Part shown: piece after piece, positions 18,336 to 26,744 of the stretch
Layout: each line of letters begins with the position of its first letter
Numbering within the stretch: position 1 is the first letter of the stretch
NCBI GenBank assembly: GCA_034678485.1
Contig: JAXDBU010000104.1
Span: 1 to 64,000, forward strand
Reading direction: 5' to 3'
DNA: 64,000 nucleotides
DNA from: PLanc-01 sp034678485
GTDB lineage: Bacteria; Planctomycetota; Phycisphaerae; Sedimentisphaerales; Anaerobacaceae
Position numbers and translations under genes: made by a program
The notes under the pieces: generated by a model
The model's input: the letters and a program-made list of their open reading frames with translations, nothing else
Told to the model about the DNA's origin: nothing
Databases searched by the model: none

Positions 18336-19016
18336 TCAGACGTTGGCAGTGGGCGGTCGCAGATCGGAGATCCGCAATGCCTGTTCCCGGGTGTATCCGC
18401 CGACGCGGGTCCGTTCGAGTTGCTCCACGTATCCGCCTGTGCCCAGGAGTTCCCCCAGATCTCTCGCAAAGGACCGCACGTAGAATCCGGGGCCGGTCAC
18501 CAATCGTACGTCTACGCACGGCCATTCGTACCGAATCAGCTCGACCGCCTTGGCCTCGACCTGTCGTTCGGACAACTCGATTTGCCTCTTCGCCCGGGCC
18601 AGCTTGTATGCGGCCCGGCCGCCGATCTTGACGGCCGAGAAGGTCGGCGGGCGTTGGCCGTGGACTCCCTCGAAGCTCGCCAGGGCCGCTCGAATCCGGT
18701 CCTCCGTGGGGATCTCCGTGACGATTGACTCTTGCTTCTGTCCCTCGCGGTCGTCCGTCGTGCTGCGCCATCCGAGCCGGATGCGGGTTACGTATTCCTT
18801 CTGCGTACCTACGACGGTTGCCAGAAGTCGGGTCGCCGCTCTGCCCACGCCGACGACCAGTATCCCCTTGGCGCAGGGGTCCAATGTGCCGGCGTGGCCG
18901 ACGCGTTTCTCGCCTGTGGCGCGGCGCACTGCATCCACGACGTCGTGCGAGGTCATGCCCTCGTCCTTGTAGATCGCGAAGATGCCCTTTTCTACGCTGG
19001 CGGGTTCGGTATCCAT
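18336..19016 (-). CDS. truB: tRNA pseudouridine(55) synthase TruB
   Basis: TruB makes the universal pseudouridine in the T-arm of tRNAs. The 226-residue protein has the catalytic motif VGHAGTLDPCAKGILVVGVG near residue 40 (catalytic Asp in TLDP), the GKTKEY-like GTQKEYVTRIRLG, and the late motif GFYVRSFARDLGELLG. It lacks a PUA domain, as shorter bacterial forms do. A perfect TATAAT ends only 6 bases upstream of the ATG, so the message may be leaderless. Extending the frame upstream of 19016 adds non-conserved sequence antisense to the GLUG gene and was not accepted. Confidence 0.92.
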   Translation of the reverse strand: MDTEPASVEKGIFAIYKDEGMTSHDVVDAVRRATGEKRVGHAGTLDPCAKGILVVGVGRAATRLLATVVGTQKEYVTRIRLGWRSTTDDREGQKQESIVTEIPTEDRIRAALASFEGVHGQRPPTFSAVKIGGRAAYKLARAKRQIELSERQVEAKAVELIRYEWPCVDVRLVTGPGFYVRSFARDLGELLGTGGYVEQLERTRVGGYTREQALRISDLRPPTANV

Positions 19017-19022
19017 GAAGCC

Positions 19023-19028
19023 ATTATA
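19023..19028 (-). promoter_or_regulatory. -10 element of truB, implying a leaderless transcript
   Basis: A perfect TATAAT (19028-19023, minus strand) lies 6 bases before the ATG at 19016. The -35 region at normal spacing (CTTCTA) is weak. Transcription from this element would begin at or next to the A of the start codon. Confidence 0.4.
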
Positions 19029-19034
19029 ACGTCC

Positions 19035-19064
19035 TGGACATACGATAGAAGAATATGCTATGAT
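19035..19064 (+). promoter_or_regulatory. Promoter for the GLUG-repeat gene
   Basis: TGGACA (19035-19040), 18 bases, TATGAT (19059-19064) with an extended TGC just before the -10. Leader length to the ATG at 19158 is about 87 bases. Confidence 0.55.
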
Positions 19065-19157
19065 AAAGCAGTGGGCAGCCCCGGCGCACGGAATGAGCAA
19101 CCGCGGAATTCTGCTTGCGAAGACGTTTCTGGCGACTTGTCTTGAAGGAGGAATGAA

Positions 19158-20429
19158 ATGATGCTCTCTCTGAATCCGCATTGCCCGTCGTACCGGCCCA
19201 TGTTTGTCGGTCTGCTCATCCTGCTCGTCGCGGCGCCGTTTGCGGCTTACGCCGCACAGTACGGCGGCGGAGACGGGACAGAGGCGAATCCCTTCCTCAT
19301 CTCCACGGCGCAAGAATTCGCGATGATCGGCGAGAATCCCGGTGATTGGAGCAAGTACTTCGAGTTGGTCGTCGATATCGATCTGTCCGACTGCAACGAA
19401 ACGAATCTCCCGATGATCGGCAAATGGGTTCTCGCGGGATCTGCCGCCAATCGCCCGTTCAACGGGACCTTCGAAGGCAACGGAAAGACCATCTGGGGGT
19501 TTCACTACAAAGACATGCAGTCGGACTACGTCGGTCTGTTTCAGTACGTCACAGGCCGAATCACGAACCTGGAATTGGCGGGCGCGACCGTCACGGGGAA
19601 CGGCTTGGGCACAGGGGCTCTCGTGGGCTATCTCGGCAAAGGGAGCCTGACCGGCTGTTCGGCGACCGGGATCAAGGTCTCCGGGAATCTCGGTGTGGGA
19701 GCGCTTGTCGGAGTGGCCGACGGTAATGTCCACACGTCCCGGTCGAATGGCTCCGTCTCGGGTGTCCAGTTCGTCGGCGGGCTGGTTGGTCAGGTCGGCG
19801 ATGGAACGGTCGCTCGCTCGTACTCCAGAGCCAAGGTCGTCGGCAATGAAGACGTGGGGGGTCTCATCGGCGTCATGCTCAAACAAACCTCTATTCTGGA
19901 GTCATGCTACGCGACCGGCTCGGTGAGCGGTGCTGTTCATGTCGGCGGACTGGTGGGCGGATTGTCGTCTGGAAGTGTCTGGCGTTCCTACTCCGTGGGC
20001 GGGGTCACCGGGACACAGTCTTCTGGCGGTCTCATCGGATACAAGTGGGCTTCCGGCGAAGTGTATGTGTCGTTCTGGGACACGGAGACCAGCCACCAGG
20101 CGACCAGTGCCGCAGGGACAGGCAAGACCACGACGGAAATGAAGACTTTCGACACGTACTCTGTGGCGAACTGGGACTTCCCGGGGACCTGGGTGATATG
20201 TGAAGGACTCGGCTACCCGGTCTTTCTCTGGCAGCTTCCCGTCGGCGATTTCCGATGTCCGGACGGCGTGAACTTCGTCGATTTCGCCTCGTTTGCCGCA
20301 TACTGGCGTCACGACGACTGTGGTGCGCTGAACTACTCCTGCATGGGCACGGACCTCGACGGTTCCGGCGCAGTGGACCCCCGCGATTTGGCGATATTTG
20401 CGGCCAACTGGATGGCCGGCGTGGATTAG
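19158..20429 (+). CDS. Secreted GLUG-repeat protein with dockerin-like C-terminal tail
   Basis: The 423-residue product has a signal peptide (hydrophobic segment to about residue 35) and AAGGAGG ahead of the ATG. Residues about 35-110 start with GDGTEANPFLISTAQEFAMIG, the usual opening of these beta-helix proteins. Several GLUG repeats follow (GGLVGQVGDGTVARSYS, GGLVGGLSSGSVWRSYS, GGLIGYKWASGEVYVSFWDT). The end has two short Asp-rich segments (GVNFVDFASFAAYWRHDDC; GTDLDGSGAVDPRDLAIFAA) like planctomycete dockerin-type EF-hand repeats. Likely a surface or extracellular adhesin-type protein; no partner cohesin is visible. Confidence 0.8.
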   Translation: MMLSLNPHCPSYRPMFVGLLILLVAAPFAAYAAQYGGGDGTEANPFLISTAQEFAMIGENPGDWSKYFELVVDIDLSDCNETNLPMIGKWVLAGSAANRPFNGTFEGNGKTIWGFHYKDMQSDYVGLFQYVTGRITNLELAGATVTGNGLGTGALVGYLGKGSLTGCSATGIKVSGNLGVGALVGVADGNVHTSRSNGSVSGVQFVGGLVGQVGDGTVARSYSRAKVVGNEDVGGLIGVMLKQTSILESCYATGSVSGAVHVGGLVGGLSSGSVWRSYSVGGVTGTQSSGGLIGYKWASGEVYVSFWDTETSHQATSAAGTGKTTTEMKTFDTYSVANWDFPGTWVICEGLGYPVFLWQLPVGDFRCPDGVNFVDFASFAAYWRHDDCGALNYSCMGTDLDGSGAVDPRDLAIFAANWMAGVD

Positions 20430-20438
20430 GATGCATCT

Positions 20439-21191
20439 ATGAAGGACCGGGACACGGCACTGGCAGGGAGGACGGCGCTTGTTACCGGAGCGGCCAGGCG
20501 ATTGGGACGGGCCATAGCGATGGCGCTGGCTGAGCAGGGCGTTCGTGTCGTGGTGCACCACCATCACTCCGAGCAGGATGCGACCTCGCTGTGCGACGAG
20601 ATTCGTCGCCGGGGCGGTTCCGCGTGGCGCGTCCAGGGCGATCTGACCGATGTGGAGCAGGTGGAGACGGTGTTCCGAGAGTCGATCGCTCAGGCCGGCG
20701 CGATCGACACTCTGATCAACAGCGCCTCGATCTTCGAGCGGGACACCCTCTGGGAAGCGACCGAAGACTCGATCCTGCTGAATCTTCGCATCCATGCCGT
20801 GGCACCGTTGACGTTGGCCCGCCGGATGGCCGAACAAGGGGGCGAGGGGCACATCATCAATCTGCTCGATACCCGAGTGACGGTGTACGACAAGGAACAT
20901 GTCTCTTATCATATCAGCAAGCGCGTCCTTGCGACGCTGACGCGAATGCTGGCGTTGGAGCTGGCTCCGAAGATCGCGGTCAACGGGATTGCGCCGGGCC
21001 TGATCCTTCCGCCGGTCGGGCAGGACGAAACCTACCTGCAGAAGCTGGCGCACGCGAGTCCGCTTCATCGCTACGGCGGGCCGGGGGACGTCACCGACGC
21101 CGTGCTGTTCCTGCTTCGCAGCCGGTTCATCACGGGGCAGATCCTCTACATCGACGGCGGCTACCACATGAAGGGACACATGTATGACTGA
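20439..21191 (+). CDS. SDR-family oxidoreductase, pteridine-reductase-like
   Basis: The 250-residue protein has the cofactor motif TGAARRLG (residues about 16-23), whose Arg-Arg points to NADPH and is typical of pteridine reductase/FolM-like SDRs. It has NSAS (near 90) and the active-site Tyr and Lys in SYHISK. FolB starts inside its last codons (8-base overlap), so translation is coupled; this supports a role in folate or pterin reduction, for example dihydrofolate or dihydromonapterin. Other SDR substrates cannot be excluded. It follows the GLUG gene by 9 bases but is unlikely to share its function. Confidence 0.8.
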   Translation: MKDRDTALAGRTALVTGAARRLGRAIAMALAEQGVRVVVHHHHSEQDATSLCDEIRRRGGSAWRVQGDLTDVEQVETVFRESIAQAGAIDTLINSASIFERDTLWEATEDSILLNLRIHAVAPLTLARRMAEQGGEGHIINLLDTRVTVYDKEHVSYHISKRVLATLTRMLALELAPKIAVNGIAPGLILPPVGQDETYLQKLAHASPLHRYGGPGDVTDAVLFLLRSRFITGQILYIDGGYHMKGHMYD

Positions 21192-21576
21192 CGACAGGAC
21201 ATCGTTCCCGGCCGACCGCATTTTCATTCGCGACCTCGCGATCCGCTGCATCGTCGGCGTGGAGGAGCACGAGCGGAGAGAGAAACAGGAAGTACTGGCC
21301 CAAGTGACGCTGCACGTCGATCTCCGCAAGGCCGGCCGAACCGATGCCCTGGCCGACAGTATCGACTACAGCGTGCTCAAGAAGCAGATCCTCCAGGCGA
21401 CGGAGAACACGGACTCCCGTCTGATCGAGGCCCTCGCAGAGAAGATTGCCGGCGAATGCCTCAAGGAGCAGCGAGTGCAGTGCGTCGAAGTGGTCGTGGA
21501 GAAGCCCGGCGCCCTGCGGTTCGCGCGAACGGTCGGTGTGGAGATCATCCGTCGCAGGGACGCTGCCGGCAAATAG
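21184..21576 (+). CDS. folB: Dihydroneopterin aldolase FolB
   Basis: FolB converts dihydroneopterin to 6-hydroxymethyl-dihydropterin in folate synthesis. The 130-residue product shows the family pattern: DRIFIRDLAIRCIVGVEEHE near the N-terminus, the conserved Glu, DYSVLKKQI near residue 60, LIEALAEKIAGECL near 80 and VEKPGALRFARTVGVEI near the end. Length is normal (about 120-130). The 8-base overlap with the upstream SDR gene indicates a two-gene unit. It converges with purQ. Confidence 0.88.
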   Translation: MTDDRTSFPADRIFIRDLAIRCIVGVEEHERREKQEVLAQVTLHVDLRKAGRTDALADSIDYSVLKKQILQATENTDSRLIEALAEKIAGECLKEQRVQCVEVVVEKPGALRFARTVGVEIIRRRDAAGK

Positions 21577-21667
21577 ACAATTCTTGCAGCGGCGTGCAAT
21601 AGGTCGTTTGGGCGAGCGTAAGGGACTCGATCATCCAGCGACGAGTGTGTGGGCGACGGCAAGTGGA

Positions 21668-22657
21668 CTACATTGGGCACGCCTGGAGCAGGTTGTCCCT
21701 GACGTACTTCACGGCGTTGCGGAAGATCTTGATGCCGTCCGGGTCGAGGTCTTCACCCAAGCGGGACCAGTGGGGGTGTTGGGTCCGGCGAACGTACCGC
21801 TCCGGGTGTGGCATGAGCCCGAGCACCCGGCCCGTCCGATCCGTCAATCCGGCGATGGATTCAATCGAGCCGTTCGGATTGATCGGATAGGGGCCTTCCT
21901 CGCCGTTCTCATCGACGTATTTGTAGGCGACATAGCCTCCGTCCTTGAGCTTCTGCAGGGCCTCGTCGCTCTTCGTGACGATCTTGCCTTCACCGTGTGC
22001 GATGGGCACGCAGATCTGACGCTGCGGCTCGATGAACACGCAGCGGTCTGTGCAGGGCATGAGGTAGACCCAACGGTCTTCGTACTTGTTGCTGTCGTTG
22101 TAGGTGATGGTGACGTCTTCCTGTCGGAAGGGTTCCCAATCGCCGGCGGCGGAAGGCTCGGAAGAAGGCAGATCTGTTGGGAGTCCCGCGTTTGGGCGGT
22201 CTTCACCCGCCTGAAGGCGGAACTCCGAACGTCGCGCGTCGAGAGCTTCATCACGTCCATTCTTCAACGAAATCGAGCCAAGAGATTTCGTTGAAGAATA
22301 TAGGCCCGATCTGCCTTTTTCCGAGCCCCCAGGCAGGATGCCCGCCTTGACGAGGACCTGGAATCCGTTGCAGATGCCCAGGACGAGCTTGCCGTCGTCG
22401 ATAAATCTCCGCACTGGCTCGGCGAGATGGTGGGCGACCTGGTTGGCCATGATCTTTCCGGCGGCGACGTCGTCGCCGTAGCTGAACCCGCCGGGGAAGA
22501 TGAGGATCTGGTACTGATCGAGCAGCGTCTTGTCCTCGATCACGCGATTGATATGGACGCGGTCGGCCTTGGCGCCGGCCAGCTCCAACGCATATTGGGT
22601 CTCCAGGTCGGTGTTGATTCCCGCCGCCCGCAGGACTATCGCTCGGACTTGTTCCAT
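21668..22657 (-). CDS. purQ: Phosphoribosylformylglycinamidine synthase, glutaminase subunit PurQ, with an internal repeat-derived insertion
   Basis: PurQ supplies ammonia from glutamine for FGAM synthesis. The start at 22657 begins MEQVRAIVLRAAG, the conserved N-terminus; longer starts enter the upstream repeat. The triad is present: nucleophile Cys in LVLGICNGFQVL (near residue 96), and His/Glu in LMPHPERYV near the end. The 329-residue length exceeds relatives because about 55 residues are inserted between ILPGG and the conserved VTITYNDS strand. At DNA level the insert contains two palindromes (22179-22226, 22259-22299), and the frame stays open. PurL lies upstream on the same strand after a 172-base repeat-filled gap. 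Confidence 0.9.
   Translation of the reverse strand: MEQVRAIVLRAAGINTDLETQYALELAGAKADRVHINRVIEDKTLLDQYQILIFPGGFSYGDDVAAGKIMANQVAHHLAEPVRRFIDDGKLVLGICNGFQVLVKAGILPGGSEKGRSGLYSSTKSLGSISLKNGRDEALDARRSEFRLQAGEDRPNAGLPTDLPSSEPSAAGDWEPFRQEDVTITYNDSNKYEDRWVYLMPCTDRCVFIEPQRQICVPIAHGEGKIVTKSDEALQKLKDGGYVAYKYVDENGEEGPYPINPNGSIESIAGLTDRTGRVLGLMPHPERYVRRTQHPHWSRLGEDLDPDGIKIFRNAVKYVRDNLLQACPM
22179..22226. repeat. Palindromic repeat family C inside purQ
   Basis: The arms GGGAGTCCCGCG and CGCCTGAAGGCGGAACTCC form a hairpin. On the minus strand it reads GGAGTTCCGCCTTCAGGCGG and ends CGCGGGACTCC, matching the element at 54340-54395 inside the kinase gene. It lies within the purQ-specific insertion and keeps the frame open. 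Confidence 0.7.
22259..22299. repeat. Perfect 16-bp inverted repeat inside the purQ insertion
   Basis: ATTCTTCAACGAAATC (22259-22274) is the exact reverse complement of 22284-22299, with a 9-base loop. It is AT-rich compared with purQ and translated in frame. Confidence 0.75.
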
Positions 22658-22670
22658 CTTTGCCTCAGAA

Positions 22671-22829
22671 TACAAAACTCGAAATCCGAAGCACGAAACT
22701 CGAAACAAATTCAAAGGAAGCAAATCCAAATGACCGAAACGCTGTGGTCCCTCGGGTGCTCCGTTTTGAATTTCTGATTTCGGTCATTCGTGCTTGTTTC
22801 GGATTTCGAAATTCGAATTTCGGATTTCT
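22671..22829. repeat. Dispersed AT-rich repeat family D, copy 1 (purL-purQ gap)
   Basis: The left part is built from short units such as CTCGAAATCCGAAGCACGAA and ACTCGAAAC. The right part is their approximate complement (TGCTTGTTTCGGATTTCG, AATTTCGGATTTC), with CAAATGACCGAAACGC between. A second copy with the same blocks lies at 59366-59535. It occupies nearly all of the gap between purL and purQ, so it is probably transcribed in the operon. Confidence 0.65.
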
Positions 22830-25715
22830 CTACCAGTTGAATGTCTTCTGCCACGCCTGCTTGAGCTGGTCGATCTGTGCGTCGATGATGCTCCGGCCGT
22901 CGGCGTCCTTGACGATCAGGCTCGGCGTCTCAGTCACGACGCCCAGTTGTCCGAACGGCAGATTGAGCATCCTCTTCGCGAAGGCGTCGAAGTGCTTCGG
23001 GGCCACCTCGACGAGGTATCGACTGTTCGACTCGCTGAACAACTGCACGTCGGTCCGCGAGCAGTCCCTGCCCTTGGGCAGTCCGCGGAGGTCCGCTTCG
23101 GCACCCAGTCCGCCGGCGAAGGCCATCTCCGCCAGGGCGACCGCCAGGCCGCCCTCGGAGCAGTCGTGACAGCCTGCGACCAGGCCGTCGGCGATGGCCG
23201 ACGCGATCTGTCGGGCGATCTTCGGCGCCAGCGTCAGATCGAGCTTGGGGACGTTCGCGCCCGTGTGCCCGCGAGCCTGATAATAGTGCGAGCCGCCCAG
23301 CTCGTTGTTCGTCCTGCCCACGATGAACAGGAGGTTGCCGGGTTTCTTGAGGTCCATCGTGACACACCGGTCGATGTCGTCGACGAGCGACATCGCGCTG
23401 ATCAGCAGGGTGGGCGGGATGCGGATGAGCGATCCGTCCTCGCAGACGAACTCGTTGTTCAGCGAGTCCTTGCCCGAGATGAACGGCGCCTGGAACGCCA
23501 TCGCGCCGTCGTAGCAGGCCTGGGCGGCCCGCACGAGACTGCCCAGGACCTCCGGATCGGTGCACCGAGCCCAGCAGAAGTTGTCGAGCAGGGCGATGCG
23601 GTCCACCCGCCCGCCGACGCAGGCGAGGTTGCGAATCGCTTCGTCGATCCCCGCCAGCGCCATCCAGTAGGGATCGATGTCGCCGTACAGGGGGTTCATG
23701 CCGCAACTGAGGACGACGCCCCGCTTCGAAGTGTACTTCGGCTGGACCACCGCGGCGTCGCTCGGCCCGTCATTGGCCACGCCCATCAAGGGCTTGACCA
23801 CGGAACCGCCCTGGACCTCATGGTCGTACTGGCGGATCACCCACTCCTTGCTCGCGACGTTGAAGGACGACAGGATCTGCACGAGGTCGTCGTTGTAGTT
23901 GTCCTTCTCCGCCAGCGTCGGCTCGCTGACGTGAGGCTTTGTCCAGACCGCCTGGCGTTTGTACTTCGGGACGCCGTCGTGGAGGAAGCTCATGTCGAGT
24001 TCGCCCACCTGTTGGCCGTTATAGCGGAGGTGGAGCTTGCCGTCGCCGGTGAAGCGCCCGATGACCGTCGATTCGACGTTCTCGCCCGCGAAGATCTTCT
24101 GAATCGCGTCGAGGTTTTCCGGCTTGACCGCCAGGACCATTCGTTCCTGGGCTTCGCTGATCCAGATCTCCGTGTAGCTCAGGCCGGTGTACTTGAGCGG
24201 AACCTTTTCGAGGTCCACCTCGGCGCCGAGCTCGGCGCCCATCTCGCCGACGGCGCTGCTCAGTCCGCCCGCGCCGCAGTCGGTGATCGCTTCGTACAGA
24301 GCGGCTTCATTGGCCTGGATCAGCACGTCGAGCATCTTCTTTTCGGTGATGGCGTTGCCGATCTGGACCGCGTGCGAGAAGATCGTCTCGTGTTCATGCG
24401 TCATCTGGCCGCTGGAGAAGGTGGCGCCGTGGATCCCATCGCGTCCGGTCCGTCCGCCGACCACGACGACCAGGTTGCCCGCCTGCTGGTGTTTGAATGC
24501 CTTCGTCTTGTCCATGATGCCGACGTTGCCGCAGTAGACGAGCGGATTGGCCATGTAGCGGTCGTCGAAGTAGATCGCGCCGTTGACGGTGGGGATACCC
24601 ATGCGATTGCCGTAGTCGCGGACTCCCGCAACGACGCCGCGCATGATCCGCCGGGGGTGCAGGACGCCCTTGGGGATCTCGTCCAGCCTCTTGTCGGGCC
24701 GGCCGAAGCAGAAGATGTCGGTGTTTGCGATCGGGCGGGCGCCCATGCCGGTCCCCATCGGGTCGCGGATGACGCCGCCGATGCCGGTGGCGGCCCCGCC
24801 GTAAGGGTCAAGCGCCGAGGGATGATTGTGCGTCTCGACCTTGAAACACACTGCCGACTCCTCGTCGAAGTCCACCACGCCGGCGTTGTCGGCGAACACG
24901 GAGATGCACCAGTCCTTGTTGAGCTGCTGGGTGGCCTTGAAAACCGTTTCCTTGAGCAGGTTGTCGAAGTGGACCTTTTCCCCGTTGTGGGTCATGTCCA
25001 CCTCGCTCTTGAGGGTCTTGTGGACGCAGTGCTCGCTCCACGTCTGGGCGATGGATTCCAGCTCGACGTCGGTCGGCTCCCGTTCGAGGCGACGGAAGTA
25101 GTCCTGAATCATCTTCATCTCGACGAGGTTCAGGAACAGGTCCCGCTGTTTGCTCAGGGCGGTCAGGCCAGCGTCGTCGAGGTCCCGAATGGGCCAATGG
25201 ACGAGGTTCAGTTCGTAGGGCTTCAGGTGCGGGCTCGGCGGCTCCGCGTCGTCGCCGATCACGACGTCCTCGATTACGTCGTTGGCCAGGACCTTGCGGG
25301 CGATCAGGTCGATCTGTGCGGGCTTGATCTTCTCGCCCAGGAGCACGTACTTGCGTGCGGTCCGCACGCTGGCGGGATTTGCGCCCATGTCCCTGAGGGC
25401 CGCCATGACGGACTCGGCGACCGGGTCCGTCACGCCGCTCTTGAGATGGACCTCGATCAGCGTCGCCTTGGCCAGTCCCGGCGGGGCGGTGCTCCGCCCG
25501 AGGTAGTGTTGTTCGCACACCGGGTCCGTCAGCAACTCGCAGGCCACTCGCTCCGCGAAGGCCTTGTCGAAATCGGCTTCGATCAGGAAGACCCTCGCCG
25601 ATTGGACGACCTCGATCGTCGTAATGCCCAGTTCTCGAATGTCCGCCAGTACGCTATTGCCTTGCACGTCCGGAAGGCCGGGCCGGTTGAATACCTCGAA
25701 ACGCCATTGTCTCAC
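22830..25715 (-). CDS. purL: Phosphoribosylformylglycinamidine synthase PurL with N-terminal PurS-like domains
   Basis: PurL makes FGAM from FGAR, ATP and ammonia delivered by PurQ. The 961-residue protein starts at GTG 25715, overlapping the tyrA stop by one base (TAGTG), with GGAAGAAGGAA upstream. Residues 1-80 and about 85-165 each resemble the small PurS subunit (FEVFNRPGLPDVQGN; LIEVHLKSGVTDPVAESV). PurL proper follows: TWSEHCVHKTLKSEV, FKVETHNHPSALDPYGGAATGIGG, ITDCGAGGLSSAVGEMG and HDCSEGGLAVALAEM. Separate PurS, PurL and PurQ are usual in many bacteria; here PurS is fused and PurQ stays separate. Upstream extension beyond 25715 is antisense-like sequence inside tyrA. Confidence 0.93.
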   Translation of the reverse strand: MRQWRFEVFNRPGLPDVQGNSVLADIRELGITTIEVVQSARVFLIEADFDKAFAERVACELLTDPVCEQHYLGRSTAPPGLAKATLIEVHLKSGVTDPVAESVMAALRDMGANPASVRTARKYVLLGEKIKPAQIDLIARKVLANDVIEDVVIGDDAEPPSPHLKPYELNLVHWPIRDLDDAGLTALSKQRDLFLNLVEMKMIQDYFRRLEREPTDVELESIAQTWSEHCVHKTLKSEVDMTHNGEKVHFDNLLKETVFKATQQLNKDWCISVFADNAGVVDFDEESAVCFKVETHNHPSALDPYGGAATGIGGVIRDPMGTGMGARPIANTDIFCFGRPDKRLDEIPKGVLHPRRIMRGVVAGVRDYGNRMGIPTVNGAIYFDDRYMANPLVYCGNVGIMDKTKAFKHQQAGNLVVVVGGRTGRDGIHGATFSSGQMTHEHETIFSHAVQIGNAITEKKMLDVLIQANEAALYEAITDCGAGGLSSAVGEMGAELGAEVDLEKVPLKYTGLSYTEIWISEAQERMVLAVKPENLDAIQKIFAGENVESTVIGRFTGDGKLHLRYNGQQVGELDMSFLHDGVPKYKRQAVWTKPHVSEPTLAEKDNYNDDLVQILSSFNVASKEWVIRQYDHEVQGGSVVKPLMGVANDGPSDAAVVQPKYTSKRGVVLSCGMNPLYGDIDPYWMALAGIDEAIRNLACVGGRVDRIALLDNFCWARCTDPEVLGSLVRAAQACYDGAMAFQAPFISGKDSLNNEFVCEDGSLIRIPPTLLISAMSLVDDIDRCVTMDLKKPGNLLFIVGRTNNELGGSHYYQARGHTGANVPKLDLTLAPKIARQIASAIADGLVAGCHDCSEGGLAVALAEMAFAGGLGAEADLRGLPKGRDCSRTDVQLFSESNSRYLVEVAPKHFDAFAKRMLNLPFGQLGVVTETPSLIVKDADGRSIIDAQIDQLKQAWQKTFNW

Positions 25716-26587
25716 TACAGTAGTTCCTTCTTCCTGATCTTGTATTTGACGAGCGCAGCCCGCTTGCGCCGGGCCGTCTCCAGCAATTCCGTGATCTGGT
25801 CTCTCCTGCCATCCCTGATCGCTCCCTGCAACCGCGACAGTTCCGAAATCGCGCGGTCGAGACCTTTGGCGATATCTTCGCGATTGGCCATCAGGATATC
25901 CGTCCAGATCGACGCGGGACCCGATGAGATCCTCGTGCTGTCGAGGAAGCCTTTGCCCGCGTACTTCATGTCCTCGTCGCTGCTGGCGTTGACCAGTCCG
26001 GCGGCCATCACATGGGGCAGATGGCTGATGTTGGCGAAGACGCGATCGTGCTCGACTGGATTCATTACGTGGACATTGCACCCGAGGGCAGACCAGAACT
26101 CCTTCAGAATCCGCACGGCGGCGCGGTGTGTTGCCTTGGTCGTGGTCAGAATGCAGCGGGCCTGGTCGAAGAGGTCGTCTCTGGCGAACTCGACGCCGCG
26201 TTGCTCGGAGCCAGCGATCGGATGCGACCCGACGTAACGGGCGGACTTCCCGAGCCTGTGCTCGGCCCATCGGTGGGGGAGCACCTTGGTGGAGCCGACG
26301 TCGGTGACGATGCAGCCCGGCGGCACGATGCCGGCCAGGTCCGCGAAGTACTGCTCGAAGGTGAATATGGGGGTCGCCAGTATGACCAAATCGGCCGTTT
26401 CGATCGCGGCGGCCAAATTGCCCGCGACCCGGGTAGTGATTCCCAGGCTCTTTGCCCTGCGCCTCGTCGCGGCCCGGTGGCTGTACCCGACGACTGCGAC
26501 GCCGGGCATACGCTCGCGGACAGCCAGCGAGATCGAGCCGCCCAGAAGCCCCAGTCCCACGATGGAAATCTGCCGTAAGCTCTTCAC
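25715..26587 (-). CDS. tyrA: Prephenate dehydrogenase (TyrA-type)
   Basis: The enzyme oxidises prephenate (or arogenate) in tyrosine synthesis. The chosen start is GTG at 26587 (VKSLRQISIVGLG), with AAGG about 8 bases upstream, giving 290 residues; a TTG at 26632 would add 15 non-conserved residues. It has the Rossmann motif GLGLLGGS, then ATPIFTFEQY, VTDVGSTK, GSHPIAGSEQRGVEF (the conserved catalytic His region) and HDRVFANISHLPHVMA. A basic tail (RRKRAALVKYKIRKK) ends it. It shares one base with purL, so tyrosine and purine synthesis genes are translationally coupled here. Confidence 0.88.
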   Translation of the reverse strand: MKSLRQISIVGLGLLGGSISLAVRERMPGVAVVGYSHRAATRRRAKSLGITTRVAGNLAAAIETADLVILATPIFTFEQYFADLAGIVPPGCIVTDVGSTKVLPHRWAEHRLGKSARYVGSHPIAGSEQRGVEFARDDLFDQARCILTTTKATHRAAVRILKEFWSALGCNVHVMNPVEHDRVFANISHLPHVMAAGLVNASSDEDMKYAGKGFLDSTRISSGPASIWTDILMANREDIAKGLDRAISELSRLQGAIRDGRRDQITELLETARRKRAALVKYKIRKKELL

Positions 26588-26744
26588 AAACAAGACCTTA
26601 TAAGAGAAGTGTGCCGCGAAAGCGATACACAAAGGTATAGTGGTGTCGGGCGGCTGTCAAATTTTTTTCTTTCATTAGCCGGCGGCAAATGCTACATTCA
26701 CGGTTCAGAGAGCAGCCGAAGGACTCGGCGACGAAGACCTCAGA

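Noticed and set aside
19017..19886. An upstream extension of truB by 290 codons
   Set aside because: The added part is antisense to the GLUG gene and not TruB-like; TruB proteins begin near the chosen ATG.
22794..26237. A 1147-residue open frame on the plus strand across purL
   Set aside because: It is the antisense shadow of purL, which has all family motifs. High GC and codon bias keep the opposite frame open. The product is rich in Arg, Val and Asp without any known motif.
25716..26270. An upstream extension of PurL
   Set aside because: The added sequence is Arg-rich and overlaps tyrA in another frame; the GTG at 25715 has a ribosome site and the right N-terminus.
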